Part shown: piece after piece, positions 35,095 to 47,337 of the stretch
Layout: every line of letters begins with the position of its first letter
Numbering within the stretch: position 1 is the first letter of the stretch
Origin: Chrysoporthe austroafricana
Taxonomy: Eukaryota > Ascomycota > Sordariomycetes > Diaporthales > Cryphonectriaceae
Assembly: GCA_001051155.2 (NCBI GenBank)
Contig: JYIP02000008.1
Coordinates: 2,914,001-2,978,000, forward strand
Direction: 5' to 3'
Length of the DNA stretch: 64,000 nt
Notes under the pieces: model-generated
Database searches by the model: none
Told to the model about the DNA's origin: nothing
The model's input: the letters and a program-made list of their open reading frames with translations, nothing else
Translations under genes and position numbers: made by a program

Positions 35095-36541
35095 TCATCG
35101 GGGCATCTGGTAGACGATTGGACATGATTCCAGCTATGCGTCTGAGGATCACATCCCTGAGATAACTACATAAAACGGTACGGGTACTGCACTGACCGAC
35201 TAAATGAAAAGGAGGCAAAGGCGGTGGCTGCACTCGACCCATATCATGCAAACTGAACTGGCCCCCTAAAGGGGTTTCCTAGAGCATAGCAAGGCCTCAT
35301 ATAGCCCAACTTCCAGCAATCGGAAGGCCTGTCGTTGAATTTGAGAAGGCGCCTCCTTTCCATATCTCCGCGGAATTGAAGTTTGCTGCTCTAGATACGC
35401 TGTGAAGTTGTGTTGGTTACACTCCGGGAGTGCGTCTCTAAGGTAAGGGGTAGAACTCTCTCGTAAGCGACTGGACAAATCTGTTCTGCAGGTTAGTTAA
35501 GATTCACTATTCATTTTGGAAGAGGGTTTTACTGAGCGTTTATTCAAGCATCTAACAACATTGCATGCTATAATTATTACTATGATATCCCAGGGCAAGA
35601 TTTCACTAGTCCCGCTTCCTGTGGCATCTGCGCTGAGCGTTCAATATAATTCTACTGGTAATGTTCTCAGGGCGACCACAGCTGAAGCCTGTGTCTTTAG
35701 CAGGTCCCTCGCCTTTGCACTCTCGGTATTAGCAGATCCAGGCTAAGCTCAGTCTGCTTCATGCCAACTATTAACCAACCAAACCGCAAGAATTCTCCAG
35801 ATTCCAGCACTCGTCGTTCTTATCGCCAGAACCAGTGACTAAACTCAAAAAGGAAGGCTTTAACTTCCAATCAGGACGATCGCAGGGCTTCTAGATTTTT
35901 CTCGCTGTCGAAGTTGGGATCGTTTCTCCCTGCGCAGGGTACAGCATACCATGGTACCGTTTGACGAAAACGAATGGCATACCATTCAGTGACCTAGCAC
36001 GTGCGCTGAGAACCAGTGATTTGCCTGTAGCCGGGGGGTTCATGCAGTGGGTGTAGATGCGCGAACCATTTTTGAAACACCACTGAATGACCGACAAGAG
36101 GACAGGTCATCTGTGGAGTCCAAACGGCATGACCAGCCTGAGTCACCCTGTGAGGCTTGACCGTCTGTTTTGTTACATGCGTGGCGCCCGCTGTCTGGTC
36201 GGGTGACAGCGCCGGGGACTTTAGTGATTCGAAAATTACGACGCTTCGCCCTCGTGGGCCTCTGGTTACCTCGCCTACATAGTGCCGCCAGGGGCCAAGC
36301 GAGGTATTCCCGCGCGTAAAAAACAACCACAGCGGTGAACGGCCATGTTGCTGCCCGAAACTCCAAGAAAAGACAAATAGGCGGGATGCGAAAAGGGAGG
36401 AGTGGTATTTGTCTTCGAGTCTTCTGATACTAATATTGGTCATCTTCGCATTTTTGTTCCAACCACCAGCCACTCAGTCCGGTACTGAGACCACTCCGTT
36501 TCGACACGAGACCGCAACCTTCGATATAAGAACAAGAAACC
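35095..36541. other. Intergenic
   Basis: About 1.4 kb with no supported gene. Minus-strand frames at 35994-36473 are short and without motifs. Confidence 0.55.
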
Positions 36542-37930
36542 ATGCAACATGATGAAAGCCTGCCCGTCGACGTCCAATGCCCCGGCCTTCAAAAGCTGGA
36601 CAGCTCTTCCCAATGCCGACAGGGTCGTGCAACGCGCATACGGAAGCGTGCATTACGGTACTGCGTACCTCGGTCTATCCGCATGACAAACGGGGCTCAG
36701 GACAGAAAAGGCCTGATCCTCTCGCTCAAGCAACACGGGCGACATCTCATCCAGAAGATGACTCTGCACGTGCGGCCTAGATCGCTGGGCCCGGACAAGC
36801 TGCAGGATGCTGCCACGCCGATCCTATCGAGCGCCGCCCAGGAGCTCCTCAGCGGTAGCCTGACGGGGCCCGCCATGAGGCAGATCGAGATCGAGTGCGA
36901 CTTTGATCTGAAGACGGACGGCGCGGCGCAGTTTGAGCGGGAAGTGGACCGGCTGTTCCTGCAGCCCAAAGACGAGGAGAGCCTGCTGCAGCTGGAGGCC
37001 GAGGACGCTCGGAGGCGCCTGCTGGCGGACTCGTGGTCGGCGCTGGCGCTGAACACGGCGGTCAGGGACCTGTCCGTCAACCGATTCGTGCCAGTGTGGA
37101 CATCTGCCTTCCACTGCGATGCCTTTCACGACCTCCTGGGCCGGCTGGACGGCTTGCACATCAACATCTTCGGCACCAAGAACGGCAACCGGCGCATCAA
37201 CACTGTGCCGGCCTACCGCGACTCGCTGCAGTCTATCCTGAAGGTGCTCTTCCTTCACAGCAGCTCGCTGCGGACACTATCGCTTCATGCCTCGCAGCAT
37301 GCGCCCCTCGGTTCCCGGGGAAACTACCACATCCCGCTCTCCCTGAAGGCCACGCAGCTGCCTCGACTCGAGCACCTTTCGATCAGGAACTGCTTCATCG
37401 GCTTCGAGCTGGCGCACTTCATCAACGGGCACACGAAGACGTTGGAGACCCTTGAGCTGCGGAACTGCTACAGCTATCGAGGCGCTGGCGACACCGACAG
37501 CGCAGGAGGCATGACCTGGGCGGCTTTCCTCACTATGATCACCCGGCCTGGGATGAGACTGCGGCGCCTCGAGATATCTGATGACTACATCCCTCTGACA
37601 ATCGACGACCAGCGGCTCGAAAAGTACGACGCCGAGAGCGCGGACGAGCCGGAGGATGTGAAGAATGTACGGCGGGCCCAGAAGGCAAACCCAAAGACGA
37701 GGCTCTTCCTGTACGGGTTCCTGAGGGAGTACTCTGGAGAGCTCTGGATGAACAAGGAGGCGATCCTGAGCTCCTTCGACGCCGAGGACGACCAGAGAGC
37801 GTTCGAAGCACTGGGGGAGGAGATCGAGAGCAGAGACAGTGGAGAAGCAGCAAGCCTAGGGGGAGACGCTTGCTCGGAGAAGTGTCGCGCGAGAGGTTCT
37901 GTTGCGGAACTTGTCGAGCTCCCAGCGTAA
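36542..37930 (+). CDS. Leucine-rich-repeat/F-box-like protein of unknown function
   Basis: An open frame of 462 residues. The central part has spaced leucine-rich strands of the kind found in fungal F-box/LRR proteins: LQSILKVLFLHSSSLRTLSL, LPRLEHLSIRNCFIGFEL and TKTLETLELRNC, followed by MRLRRLEISDDYI. The C-terminus is acidic and Glu-rich. The first 45 residues are basic, Cys-rich and not protein-like. Coding character improves at MTNGAQDRKGLILSLKQHG (Met at 36683), which may be the real start or the begin of a later exon. A second frame starting at 36550 also reads plausibly for about 45 codons. No canonical F-box was identified. If the reading is right, it could be a substrate adaptor of SCF ubiquitin ligases. 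Confidence 0.62.
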   Translation: MQHDESLPVDVQCPGLQKLDSSSQCRQGRATRIRKRALRYCVPRSIRMTNGAQDRKGLILSLKQHGRHLIQKMTLHVRPRSLGPDKLQDAATPILSSAAQELLSGSLTGPAMRQIEIECDFDLKTDGAAQFEREVDRLFLQPKDEESLLQLEAEDARRRLLADSWSALALNTAVRDLSVNRFVPVWTSAFHCDAFHDLLGRLDGLHINIFGTKNGNRRINTVPAYRDSLQSILKVLFLHSSSLRTLSLHASQHAPLGSRGNYHIPLSLKATQLPRLEHLSIRNCFIGFELAHFINGHTKTLETLELRNCYSYRGAGDTDSAGGMTWAAFLTMITRPGMRLRRLEISDDYIPLTIDDQRLEKYDAESADEPEDVKNVRRAQKANPKTRLFLYGFLREYSGELWMNKEAILSSFDAEDDQRAFEALGEEIESRDSGEAASLGGDACSEKCRARGSVAELVELPA

Positions 37931-38774
37931 TGGGTCGCAGGGGCAGGGCGGTGGGCTGTCTCGTGCGATTGGACTACTTAGTATTGATACCCAGATTCTG
38001 ATAGCTGTTGATTTTGCCATTCGGGATGCCGGCACAGATAGAATATCCAACCCATTCCAGCTGCCTGCAGATGACCGCTGTGCAGGCCTCTCGATTCATT
38101 CCGGAGCGAACTCAACCTCGGCGGCGGCAACAGGGTCCAGGATGGCTGGTCGGCTGGTTCGGCTTGGTGGGCTGGATCGCTACGGTAGCCAGCGCTACGT
38201 TGTTCCTTGGGCTTTCCTCAAACCGGGATGATGTCCGCCTATCGTTGCGAGACTCCACCAAGAAACGACACATCGCCTTGGTTCCTAGCACTGAGTAAGG
38301 CCAGCCCCTGCGCAGCAGACCCCAAGTGGCGTCGAGGCCGGCTGAGGATCGGCCTGACAGACCTGATGGAGGCGCCGCCGACGACCTGTTCCTGGCGCCC
38401 TCGAGCCAGTGCTCTCCAGCGTGGCCGATAAGCCTGGCCAGGACAGGAACCCGAGGCGGTGAACCGGTGCCTATCGCTGGCGGATACCGGCTCGCGAGGA
38501 AACCGGTTCCTTGCGTGCCTCTGCCCGCGTGCCTAGGTTGATGAAGCCATTGCGGGGAACCCCGTCAGCTAATAATCCGTGTGCTACGTAGTAATGACAG
38601 AGCAGCCGGGGTTGGATCGTCGGGTCAATAGTAAGTAGTGCTGGACAGTTCTCGTGGTTATAAAGTCCTCGGCGCGGCTGGGTGGTCGTTGTGCCAGCGC
38701 CCGTCGCTATCGTAGAGATATCGTCACCAGCCCTGGTCTTGCTTGGAGCACCGGCCGGGACGACCTTGCAAAAG
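37931..38774. other. Intergenic
   Basis: No gene recognised. It contains the promoter of the secreted protein that starts at 38775. Confidence 0.55.
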
Positions 38775-40556
38775 ATGTTGGCACCGAAAGCCCTCCTCGG
38801 CGCGCTGGCCGTTGGTGGCGTGTCCGCCCTGACAGGAGTCAACACGACGGGATACATCGACCAGATGTTTGAGTCGTCCATGGGCTTCCTCGACCAGATC
38901 TACGATCCCACTGCTGGATACCTCTGGTACTTCTACTTCCCGCTAGCACCAGGGAAGCACGAGACCAGGTCGACAGTGTGGTATGCGGCTGGACTGCTGC
39001 GTCGGAACCAGGGCAGCGATGTCGATGAGGCCGTCAAGATCATCACAAGCGTCATTGAGGGCCAGAACAGGAACGTCAGTGATCAGTGGTAAGTCCTGAC
39101 TGACACCCTGTAGACTGCAGGTACCCATACACACGATGTGGCTAACAGGTCTCCACGCCAGGTATGGAGATTATACGAAATACCCCGAGGAGCCTACAGT
39201 AGGAACATCTTGGTATCCTGAATCCGTGAGTCGGCCTGCCCCTAGCAGTAGATTGTTGAGACAGGCGCTGACCAGCGGCAGATCTACAACAGCTGGGATC
39301 CCAACTGGCGGGGCTTCATAGGCACTGCGCTGGTCGTCATGTATGAGGAGTATGGCCACCTCCTGCCGGCTGCCACGCGGTCGCTGATCCTGGAGTCTAT
39401 GCACAACAACACCGTCGGCGACAGCTACAGGGTGGGCGGCGTCGACGATGACAATCTCTACCCGGCCTATAGCAACCCTTCGCTGATGCGGGCCGCCACT
39501 ACCGGATGGACTGGGAGGAAGCTGAACGACAGCAACCTGACCAGTGCCGGAGAGGCATACGCGCAGGAGGTCATTGACCTGTTCAACCTGAACAACACCC
39601 TGAGCGAGTTCAACTCGGCCACGTATTGCGGCGTGAGCCTGTTTGCGCTCACGCTCTGGGCTAAATACCTGCCCGAGTCCAGCGTGATGGGCGCGAACGG
39701 CCCTCGGATGATCAAGGACATCTGGACCACCGTCGGCGAGCTGTACAACGCCAACCTGCGCAACATCGCCGGCCCGTGGGACCGTACCTACGGGTGGGAC
39801 CAGAATCTCTACGTGGGCATCATGAACGCCTACCTCTGGTCGCTCGTGGGCGCAGACAAGGCCCCCGGCATCAACACGGTCTCCCACGGGAAGACGCCGT
39901 ACTGGGCCATGACGCACGCGGACGACTTCGAGATCGCGCCGCTCTTGAGCGCCATCCTGCCGTATCACCACACGCTGGTGCCCGATGAGGTCCTGCAGAA
40001 GCTGGCCGCATTCCCCGGCGAGCACACCTACAGGACCGCCGCGTACGCCCCGCCGTATGACCTCGTGAGGCGGAACGTCACGACCTGGCTGAGTGATAAT
40101 ATCACCATCGGCGCCGAGAGCTTCGACCAGACCGTCGTTGGCGGCTTCAGCATCAACCCGGCACAGTGGGCCCCGGCCGTGACGCAGTGGCTGCGGAGCG
40201 ACGGCACCGTGGGCTGGTTCAGCCTCTACGGAACCGAGGAGGCGCTCGATGTCGATGTGCAGCCCGGCCGCCTGGGCCTGACGTACCCGTACGGGAACGA
40301 GAGCAGCATTTTCACCTTGCTGGTGGTGTCCAACCCCTACGGCCAGAAGAGAGACATCCTGGGCTGGGAGGACGTCATGAGCTTGTCGGTCAACGTGAGC
40401 GGCACGGTCGACCTGACGCCGCAGATCTCGTTCTGCGGTCTGCTCGGGGGCTCCTGCGATGTTATCAATGACTGGGAATTCTGGAATTTCACCTATGTAA
40501 TGCCGGAGGGCAGCAAAGAGACGCCGGCGATCGTGCTGGATATCGATGTGCTTTAA
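38775..40556 (+). CDS. Secreted (alpha/alpha)6-barrel-like protein of unknown activity
   Basis: Exons 38775-39088, 39162-39225 and 39282-40556 give 550 residues. A signal peptide is likely (MLAPKALLGALAVGGVSA, about 1-18). The mature part begins TGYIDQMFESSMGFLDQIYD and is built of helices with many aromatic residues: GYLWYFYFPLAPGKHETRS, STVWYAAGLLRRNQ, SWYPESIYNSWDPNWRGF, NIAGPWDRTYGWDQNLYVG and a late ATYCGVSLFALTLWAKYLP. This resembles six-hairpin glycosidase-like or linalool-dehydratase-like folds, but I cannot assign a family. Numerous N-x-S/T sites (NNT, NDSNLT, NVS) suggest glycosylation on secretion. Introns are 73 and 56 nt; the first has a GGCTAACAG branch. Candidate acids lie in GPWDRTYGWDQ and HADDFEIAP. 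Confidence 0.7.
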
Positions 40557-40604
40557 GAGGTACTCTAGCTGTATGGTAATGAAGTAATCTATGCTTATAG
40601 GCGG

Positions 40605-42828
40605 TTAATTTCCATTGCGCTCCAATGTGCCGACGACTCGCAGCTCGCCCTTAGCCTGTCTGCTTGCCAGCTCTTTCTTGACAAACCTCAGTGGGCGGTA
40701 CACGGGGTCCCACATCTGCTCACGGATCCACTCCTCCAGGTCCTCGTCGTCACTAGGGATGCCCTTCTCCTGCACCACACCCTCCTTCTCAGCCGCGCGG
40801 ATAACGTTCTTGGCGACGTTCACACTCACGTCCCGCACCACATCGACACCAGGCAGCAGAGGGGCCTTGTCGTCCTTGAGTGCCGGGCTCATACCTGCCA
40901 CGCCCTCTACCGCGGCAACGAGCATCTTGTCGGTCAAGAGTTTGGCGCGGGAGAGCACACAGCCAAGACCGATGCCCGGAAAGACAACAGAGTTGTTGCA
41001 CTCGGCCACCTCGATCTCGACTTCCTCTCCGCCTTCGCCCCAGATGCCCTTGACGGGCTTGAACGGGGAGCCGGTCGCCACCAGAGCGCGACCGTCGGTC
41101 CATTGCAGGAGATCCGCAGGAACAGCCTCGTGCAGACGGGTGGGGTTGGAGAGAGGCATGATGATGGGCCTGTCGACATGTGAAGCCATTTCCTTGACAA
41201 TCTCCTCGGTAAAGGACTTCGGCTTGGTGGAAGTGCCGATGAGGACGTTGGGCTGGACCTCCTTGATCACGCTTAGAAGATCGGTCGACTTGCCGTCCCA
41301 TTCTTCCTTAGACTTAGCGAAGAATTGCTGTGCGTGGTTCAGCTCTGTCCCGGTCGTGAGCAGGCCAGGCTTGTCAAGCAGCCTAGACACGGTCAGACTC
41401 TGGGCTTCGGGTGTAAGGAAGAGATCTCAAAACCATACCAGATTTGCTTTGCCGCATCTTCCTTGCTGATATTCCTCTCCGCAGCGATGGCGTCGCGGAC
41501 CTGGTCAGCGATCCCACAGCCAGCCGTACCAGCACCAAAAACTAGCATGCGCATATCGCTGAGTTTCCGTTTGGTGACATGGAGGCCCGCCATGATAGCT
41601 GCGAGCGTCACGCACCCAGTGCCTTGAACATCGTCATTGAAGCATGCGATCTTGGGTCTGTACGAATCCAGGATTCGTCGTGCTGCGGCCCAACATTAGT
41701 CTCCGGCTCTAAGCTCCAGCATAAGACCGCTCTTGGAGGGGATGGGGGGGGGGTTCTTTAACAGACCGTTCGTGATGCCGAAGTCTTCGAAATGGATATA
41801 GGCCTGAGGGTAAAGCTCCTTGGCCGCCTGAACAAAGGTATCGACAAACTTGTCGTACCGTTCGCCGCGAATCCGCTTCTCGCGGAGACCCAGGTACAAG
41901 TCATCCTTCAGCAGGTCCTCGTTATCTGTGCCACAGTCAAGAACGACCGGTAGGGTTCGATTTGGGTGGATGCCAGCGCACAGGGTGGTGAGGACGAGCT
42001 TCGCTACAGATATCAAGACACCACCGCATCCCTGGTCGCCAATACCCAAGATTTCCTCTCCATCTGCAATTGCGTTAGTGGAGGCTCAGGGATTTTTAAG
42101 TGACAGGATCAGTATACGGACCGGTGACGACAATATAGTCAATATCTTCTGGTCTGCCCCACTGTGCAAGATCATGATGGACCCGGTCGACATCATTGAT
42201 ATTGAGAAAACATCCTTCCGGGCGTCTGAAGAGACGAGAGTAATTCTGGATGGCCTCGCCTTCGGTGGGGGTGTAGATCACGCTGAACATCTCGTCGATG
42301 TGATCTTGCAGCAGCTACCCACCATCAGTTGCCTATCTCTGGACACAGGGAGCCGAACAGCGAGCCCCATGAGTCTTAGTGGCTCACCTTGTAGAACAGC
42401 ACCTCATTCTGCTCTTTCATGGAGGTCATGAACGTATTCTTGGCCAGATCATCGGGGAGGGACGAGTACTGTTCATAGGCACGTTTCGTCTGCTGCTCAA
42501 GGCTCTGAATGCCTTGAGGGAGTAAGCCGGTGAGGTTGAAAATGCGACGCTCTTCCGCGGTGTGAGCCGATCCCTTGTTGAAATAGGCGTGGTTGAGGAG
42601 GACCGTGCCTGTCAGGGCACAGTCGAGGTCACCGCTCGTACTGAGGGGGAGGTGCCCAAACTTTGGGTTCTCCTTCTTTGAGGCCATCGTCCTGGCGCCG
42701 TTCACTGGGACACTTGTCAGGGCTGACGCTACTGAGATAAAATTGGGTATGGTTGCTCGAGTGAGAATCCAGGAAAGGCAACGTTCAGTGGCACGAGGTG
42801 GAGAGCGAGAACTTGAGAGAAACCTCAT
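40605..42828 (-). CDS. MAE1: NAD(P)-dependent malic enzyme
   Basis: Five exons: 42828-42388, 42314-42122, 42063-41767, 41682-41439 and 41382-40605, giving 650 residues. It decarboxylates L-malate to pyruvate and CO2 while reducing NAD(P). Family blocks appear in order: GLLPQGIQSLEQQ, MFSVIYTPTEGEAIQNYS, DGEEILGIGDQGCGG, HFEDFGITNARR followed by CFNDDVQGTG (metal-binding acids), the dinucleotide loop VFGAGTAGCGIAD, and IIMPLSNPTRLHEA. The N-terminus is Arg/Ser-rich and almost free of acids, like a mitochondrial presequence. A second Met at 42687 (MASKKENPKFGHLP) matches the start of the conserved domain and could yield a cytosolic form. The third intron contains a C homopolymer. It was placed so that the frame gives TNARRILDSYRPK. 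Confidence 0.94.
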
Positions 42829-44643
42829 CACGAGGTTATCAGGACGATATGAAGGGGTTCATGCAGGCATCGGTCTGACAGCAACAAGAGTGCCACCGTA
42901 CCATTCCCTTGGATACTTGGATACACAACTGCATTAGTTGTGCAGCGCGCATCTAGCCTTGGAATCTGGTGCATGCATGACGTAATATCCAGGCACTTGC
43001 AGCATCTAGCGGAATATCGAATGGTTGGGAGCCGCCAGAAAATCAAGTATCTCGTCTGGCACGCAACATGCAGGTATGGCAGACCTCCAATTGCTAGACC
43101 CTACGCTGTGAAGATTTCTCACGGACGTGGTCGCCTGTACAAGATCTCTTCAGGGCGAGGCTGGGGACTTGTTGCTGTTGTCCCGAGCTTAAACATTGCT
43201 GCGGCTGGGCCTTGGTTGGGTTGGCCGGGGACTCCGAAAGCGCCCGAACCTGTATTAATATGGGACCGGAAGCACTGGCACGGCCCGATCTCCTTCTCGA
43301 GTATTCATCTGGTAGGGTAGTAATGATGTGGGCGTAGGGGAAACATGGTGACATGCCATGTGGGCTTGTGGGCTACTAGTGGCATGTAGCCTTGCTGAAG
43401 GAGGTGCCGAGGGACCGAGAAGTCTGTCGCCAAGGGCGAAGGAGGCTCCCTCGTCTACTGCATGCTGATACGCCCGCCCTTGTCGCACGCACAGCATTGA
43501 GACTTGACGGAGATCTGCACATCGATGAGCTTGCATCCGAGCTTATCTTGCTTCCAAGATCGCCTCTGCCTGTATTGCCAAGGAGTAGATGGGACGAAAA
43601 GTGAAGGAAAGAGGAAGAAAGGAATAACTGAGGCGAGGGGGGAGGGTTGCCGAGAAACCGAGCCTATCAATGGCATGAAATTTTGAAATTGTATCCGCGC
43701 AACTCAATACTATGCGATAAGCGATGAGCTATGCCACTACTCAGAGATGGTGCAACAGCACTGGAACGAAGATGCTCGTTGTAGGCAATACAGTGACGCA
43801 ACGCTACGGTACCTGAGTACTAGAAGACCAGAGCCGTCGAAAATGCTGGCCTAAAGGAGAGACGCAGCTTTCCCGTTACTATTATAAAAGAGATAAAAAA
43901 AAATCTAAGGTACGCAAAACAAAAATAAGAACGCCTCGGACCTCACAAATTAGAGAAAATTCTGCGACAGTCTTCGCTTCGACTATGAATATTCATCGTC
44001 AGAGAACGCCTCGAGAGATTGTGATGCTATTACTACTACGGTACAGAATCTCCCCCGTGTTCCGTTATATTATTAGAAAAAAAAAACAGGGTTAGCATAG
44101 TTGTGTAAGCATGTTATGGCATAATGGCAAAAGATACCTCGAGATATGTGAAGCAGGGGGGGGGAACAATACTAGGGGTACGAATGTTGTATAGTGCATT
44201 CGTTATTGATTCGCCACGCCCCCTTGCGAGTACGTCGTCTGGGAGTACGTCAATATTCTCCACTAGCGAATTGAGTAATCGCAGTACTCTCACTACCTAG
44301 GCAGGTAGTAATGAGGCTCGGAACGAATAAGAAGGGCCGAAACGGCGATAACATGCTCACGTTACAATATCGAAGATATTCGAGGTATGTGGCAATTGGT
44401 TAACAGATGGAAAGCTGAGCTTGGATCGAACACAATGGCGAGTGTGCATATTTACGATATTCCTTGATATATTCTGCTTTAATGTATTCCGCTTCAGACT
44501 GCTCAAAGATGCCGCCGGCCACCCTTCCATAGAAAAGTCCTCCCGAGAAGTGAAGGCAGATGCAAGAACCCCAGCTCTCAATCCTTTGCATCGTAGTCCA
44601 TTACTGCACTGTGCTCTCGCCCTATGAACGACTATCCTGACGA
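42829..44643. other. Intergenic
   Basis: About 1.8 kb without a supported gene. It becomes AT-rich with A homopolymers from about 43880 to 44200. The left end carries the malic enzyme promoter. Confidence 0.55.
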
Positions 44644-45587
44644 TTACTCGTAGGTGCAGGTCACCTCGGAAGACGAAGCGGAGCAGCTGGTCAGGACCTG
44701 GTTGTCCTGCTCTATGTCGATTATAGTCGCATCGGCGGGGGTCACGGTGGTTCCGTCGGTGATAGCAGTAGCGTCGGTGAAGGTGACAGTGCCGAAGTCA
44801 GCGAAGGGGACGAGCGAGCAGGTGCTGCTGCACTCCTCAAAGTCCTCGACGATCCACTCAGCGTTGTACTCGCAGAGGGAGCCGTCCGTCACGTCCGTGA
44901 AGGTCTCGGTGACGGTCACACCAGTGGTCAGGTTCTCAATGACCGCGGATCCTGACGTCGTGCTCGTCGCCGTGACGGTCAACTTGATCGAGTCGCCCTC
45001 CGAGATGGTGATACCGGAGAAGTCATCTAGTAGATATGTTAGTCTCTCGGCCATCCTAGAGCCTCCCGGGCGGGGGTGTCCAGGCTTTACTCACAGGAGT
45101 AGTCCGGGTACCACTCGTACCACGCATCGAAGCTGACAGAGCTGCCCTCGACGTACCAGTCGATACCGGTCTGGAGGATTGCAGTGTCGCATGTGTCACC
45201 GTCGATGCCGACCCACTATATAATTGCCACGCGTTAATACTTATTCAGCACGTGATGCTCAGACCGGTGCACACTTACGGCAGCGCCAGCCTCCTCAGTG
45301 CTGCTGCTCGAGCTCGGGATGGTCGGGACCGTGAGGGTGCCGGTGACCTCGGTATAGCCAGTACCGATCAGGACAGCTCCGGCCCAGTTCTCGCTGTACT
45401 CGACGTAGGTGTTGTTGGTGCCAGTGCCCTCATACTCAGCCTTGATCATGGGCTTGGACTGGCGGGTGAGGCCGCTCCGCCTCTGCTGCTGGCGAGCAAG
45501 ACGGCTCTCGCGGCGCTTCTGGGTCCATTTGGCTCCCAGGGCGGCCTCGGCGCAGAGGAGAACACTGACGGCAGCGGAGAACTTCAT
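44644..45587 (-). CDS. Secreted glutamic endopeptidase, eqolisin family (G1)
   Basis: Exons 45587-45279, 45215-45095 and 45026-44644 give 270 residues. A signal peptide (about 1-18) is followed by an Arg/Gln-rich propeptide. The mature-like part begins near YSENWAGAVLIG. Eqolisins are acid proteases of filamentous fungi with a Gln/Glu catalytic dyad. Here Q118 in DTAILQTGIDW and E200 in NAEWIVEDFEE fill these places, judged by alignment with scytalidoglutamic peptidase from memory. Other family blocks are WVGIDGDTC, WYEWYPDYSYDFSGI and the closing VTCTYE. Introns of 63 and 68 nt have GTAAGT and GTGAGT donors. The length is normal for a preproenzyme. It is likely secreted under acidic conditions for protein breakdown. 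Confidence 0.95.
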
Positions 45588-45740
45588 AATGAATGATGGA
45601 GGAGGGAGACGCTGGCTAGAGGGCAGGATCTCACAAAAAGGGGGCAGCAAGCAAGAGGTATCAGGGCCGGAGGACTGCGAGGAACCTTGGGGCTGAGGAG
45701 CAGAGCAACTCGAGAGGATCAAGCCGTGGAGTCGTACCGC

Positions 45741-45748
45741 CTTTTATA
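45741..45748 (-). promoter_or_regulatory. TATA-like box of the eqolisin gene
   Basis: On the minus strand this reads TATAAAAG, about 155 bases before the ATG at 45587. A GATAA word (minus strand, about 45752-45756) lies just upstream and could bind a GATA factor such as AreA, which controls extracellular proteases in many fungi. That link is inference. Confidence 0.45.
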
Positions 45749-46377
45749 TTGTTATCACGACGTGTGAGGCCCTTGACCCCTTGACCAGCCTAAACTATCT
45801 CCCCCCTCCTCCCCCCTCCTCCCCCCCTCCTCCCAACCACCACATGCGGCTGTTAATTTGTCCCAGCGTCGAGCCCATCCGGGTTGAGGCGAGCAGGCCA
45901 CACGGTGGAGATCCGGGCTGGACCGCAGGACAAGGCGCATTACCATCGAACGTGACGCGGTGGTCCCGTTCAGTTCCGGCAAGGATTTTCCCACATGCTG
46001 TGTAGTGCCACGGGTTGCGAGCATGCAATGGAGGTTGCGAGGCCGCGACTATTGAGCGCAGAACCCATGGAGGGCCATGACTGCCATGCAACAGCCCCAT
46101 CGACCTTCCGAATCGACACAAGATCTCCGCGCAGGTGCACGCTGTGGAGCAGGGTCGTCTACAGCATAACCTTATCGCCGCCAGCATAGTCGCAGAGGAA
46201 GTGGGTGGTTGCAGGTGCCGGGGTCCCAGGACCAGGTGCGGTGCGGCAGAGCTGGCCACAGGCGCCCGCGCACCGCCAGGTCGTGGGGAGGTGGGATGAG
46301 CACGATACGATAGGCTGTAGGCCTGACGTAGCGGCCTGTGCCTGCAGGCTCGTCGACTGCAGTTATCAACGCTCAGT

Positions 46378-46401
46378 CCTCCCCTCCCCTCCCCTCCCCT
46401 C
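46378..46401 (+). repeat. CCCCT pentanucleotide tract, G4-capable on the minus strand
   Basis: Consecutive CCCCT units give GGGGA repeats on the opposite strand. Four G-runs separated by single bases meet the usual G-quadruplex pattern. Confidence 0.8.
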
Positions 46402-46412
46402 TCCTCCTCTGT

Positions 46413-46447
<35 letters not shown>
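46413..46447 (+). repeat. (TGGC)n tetranucleotide array
   Basis: About nine tandem TGGC units. It is the reverse complement of the GCCA array at 47300-47336. Confidence 0.9.
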
Positions 46448-47297
46448 GAGGCATGCAGCACCCTACAGGGAGCCGCCGATCGATAGCAGTCGTCTATCTC
46501 TCGGCCGCAGGCCAGCGAGGGTGACATCGAGGGAAATGGGGGACGCGTAAGGCTGGAGCGTCAATACGGCCATAATCAGACACTATGGTGCTCGGAGCCG
46601 AGCCATAATCATGCCTGGACGTGAGGCTTGTCTGCTGGCGCTCGTGGTGGCAGCTGCTATAGCGTACCGTGCTATCCGGTACCGTACCTGGGCGCCGCGA
46701 GGATGCTATTTTCTGCTGTGACATGCATACGTCCGCCGTCGGTTTGGTGGCATGACTGCCGGTGGCGCAATGGCATCCCCCCCCCCTTGCACCGAGCCGC
46801 CCCGCGTGGGTCTTGTTCTGCTCTGCCCGTCGTCGTGTGTGCTTATCAGCGCCCACATGGGCAAACACCATTCCAGACATCAGATCCGATCCCTGTCAAT
46901 GTCGTGATATCGATGGGGAAACCATCCGTGCGCGCTGGCACACACCTGCAGAGCCTGCCACAGTATGTCAGGTTGCCGTGGCTGCCGTGACACGCACCAT
47001 GGGAGCGTTTATTTCCAGCGGCTTTTATTACGGCCAGCATCGTGATGCAGTCGGCCCGCAGGGGGAGACGATGGGGGTGGACCAGGCCCAAGGTCGTGGG
47101 TCACCTGCCTTTATTGGAGGAATAATGAGGCAAGCTGAGTTCTAGAAGAGCACGCAGATGCTACCTCAGCGAGCAGCGCACGACGCCAGCGAGCGGACGG
47201 AGACAAGAGTAACGTTCCTCGGCCGCGGCAGAGGGCGCGCTGCCCGGCTGCCCGCCCGCGTGAATCAACCGCCAGCGAGCCAGCGAGCCAGCGAGCG

Positions 47298-47299
<2 letters not shown>

Positions 47300-47336
<37 letters not shown>
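47300..47336 (+). repeat. (GCCA)n tetranucleotide array
   Basis: About nine GCCA units preceded by related GCGAGCCA words from 47272. Same motif class as the short array at 3787-3806. Confidence 0.9.

Positions 47337-47337
<1 letters not shown>

Noticed and set aside
41735..41760. Poly-C stretch breaking the malic enzyme frame
   Set aside because: It lies inside an 84-nt intron (41683-41766) with an ACTAAT branch; the spliced product has the conserved TNARRILD sequence.
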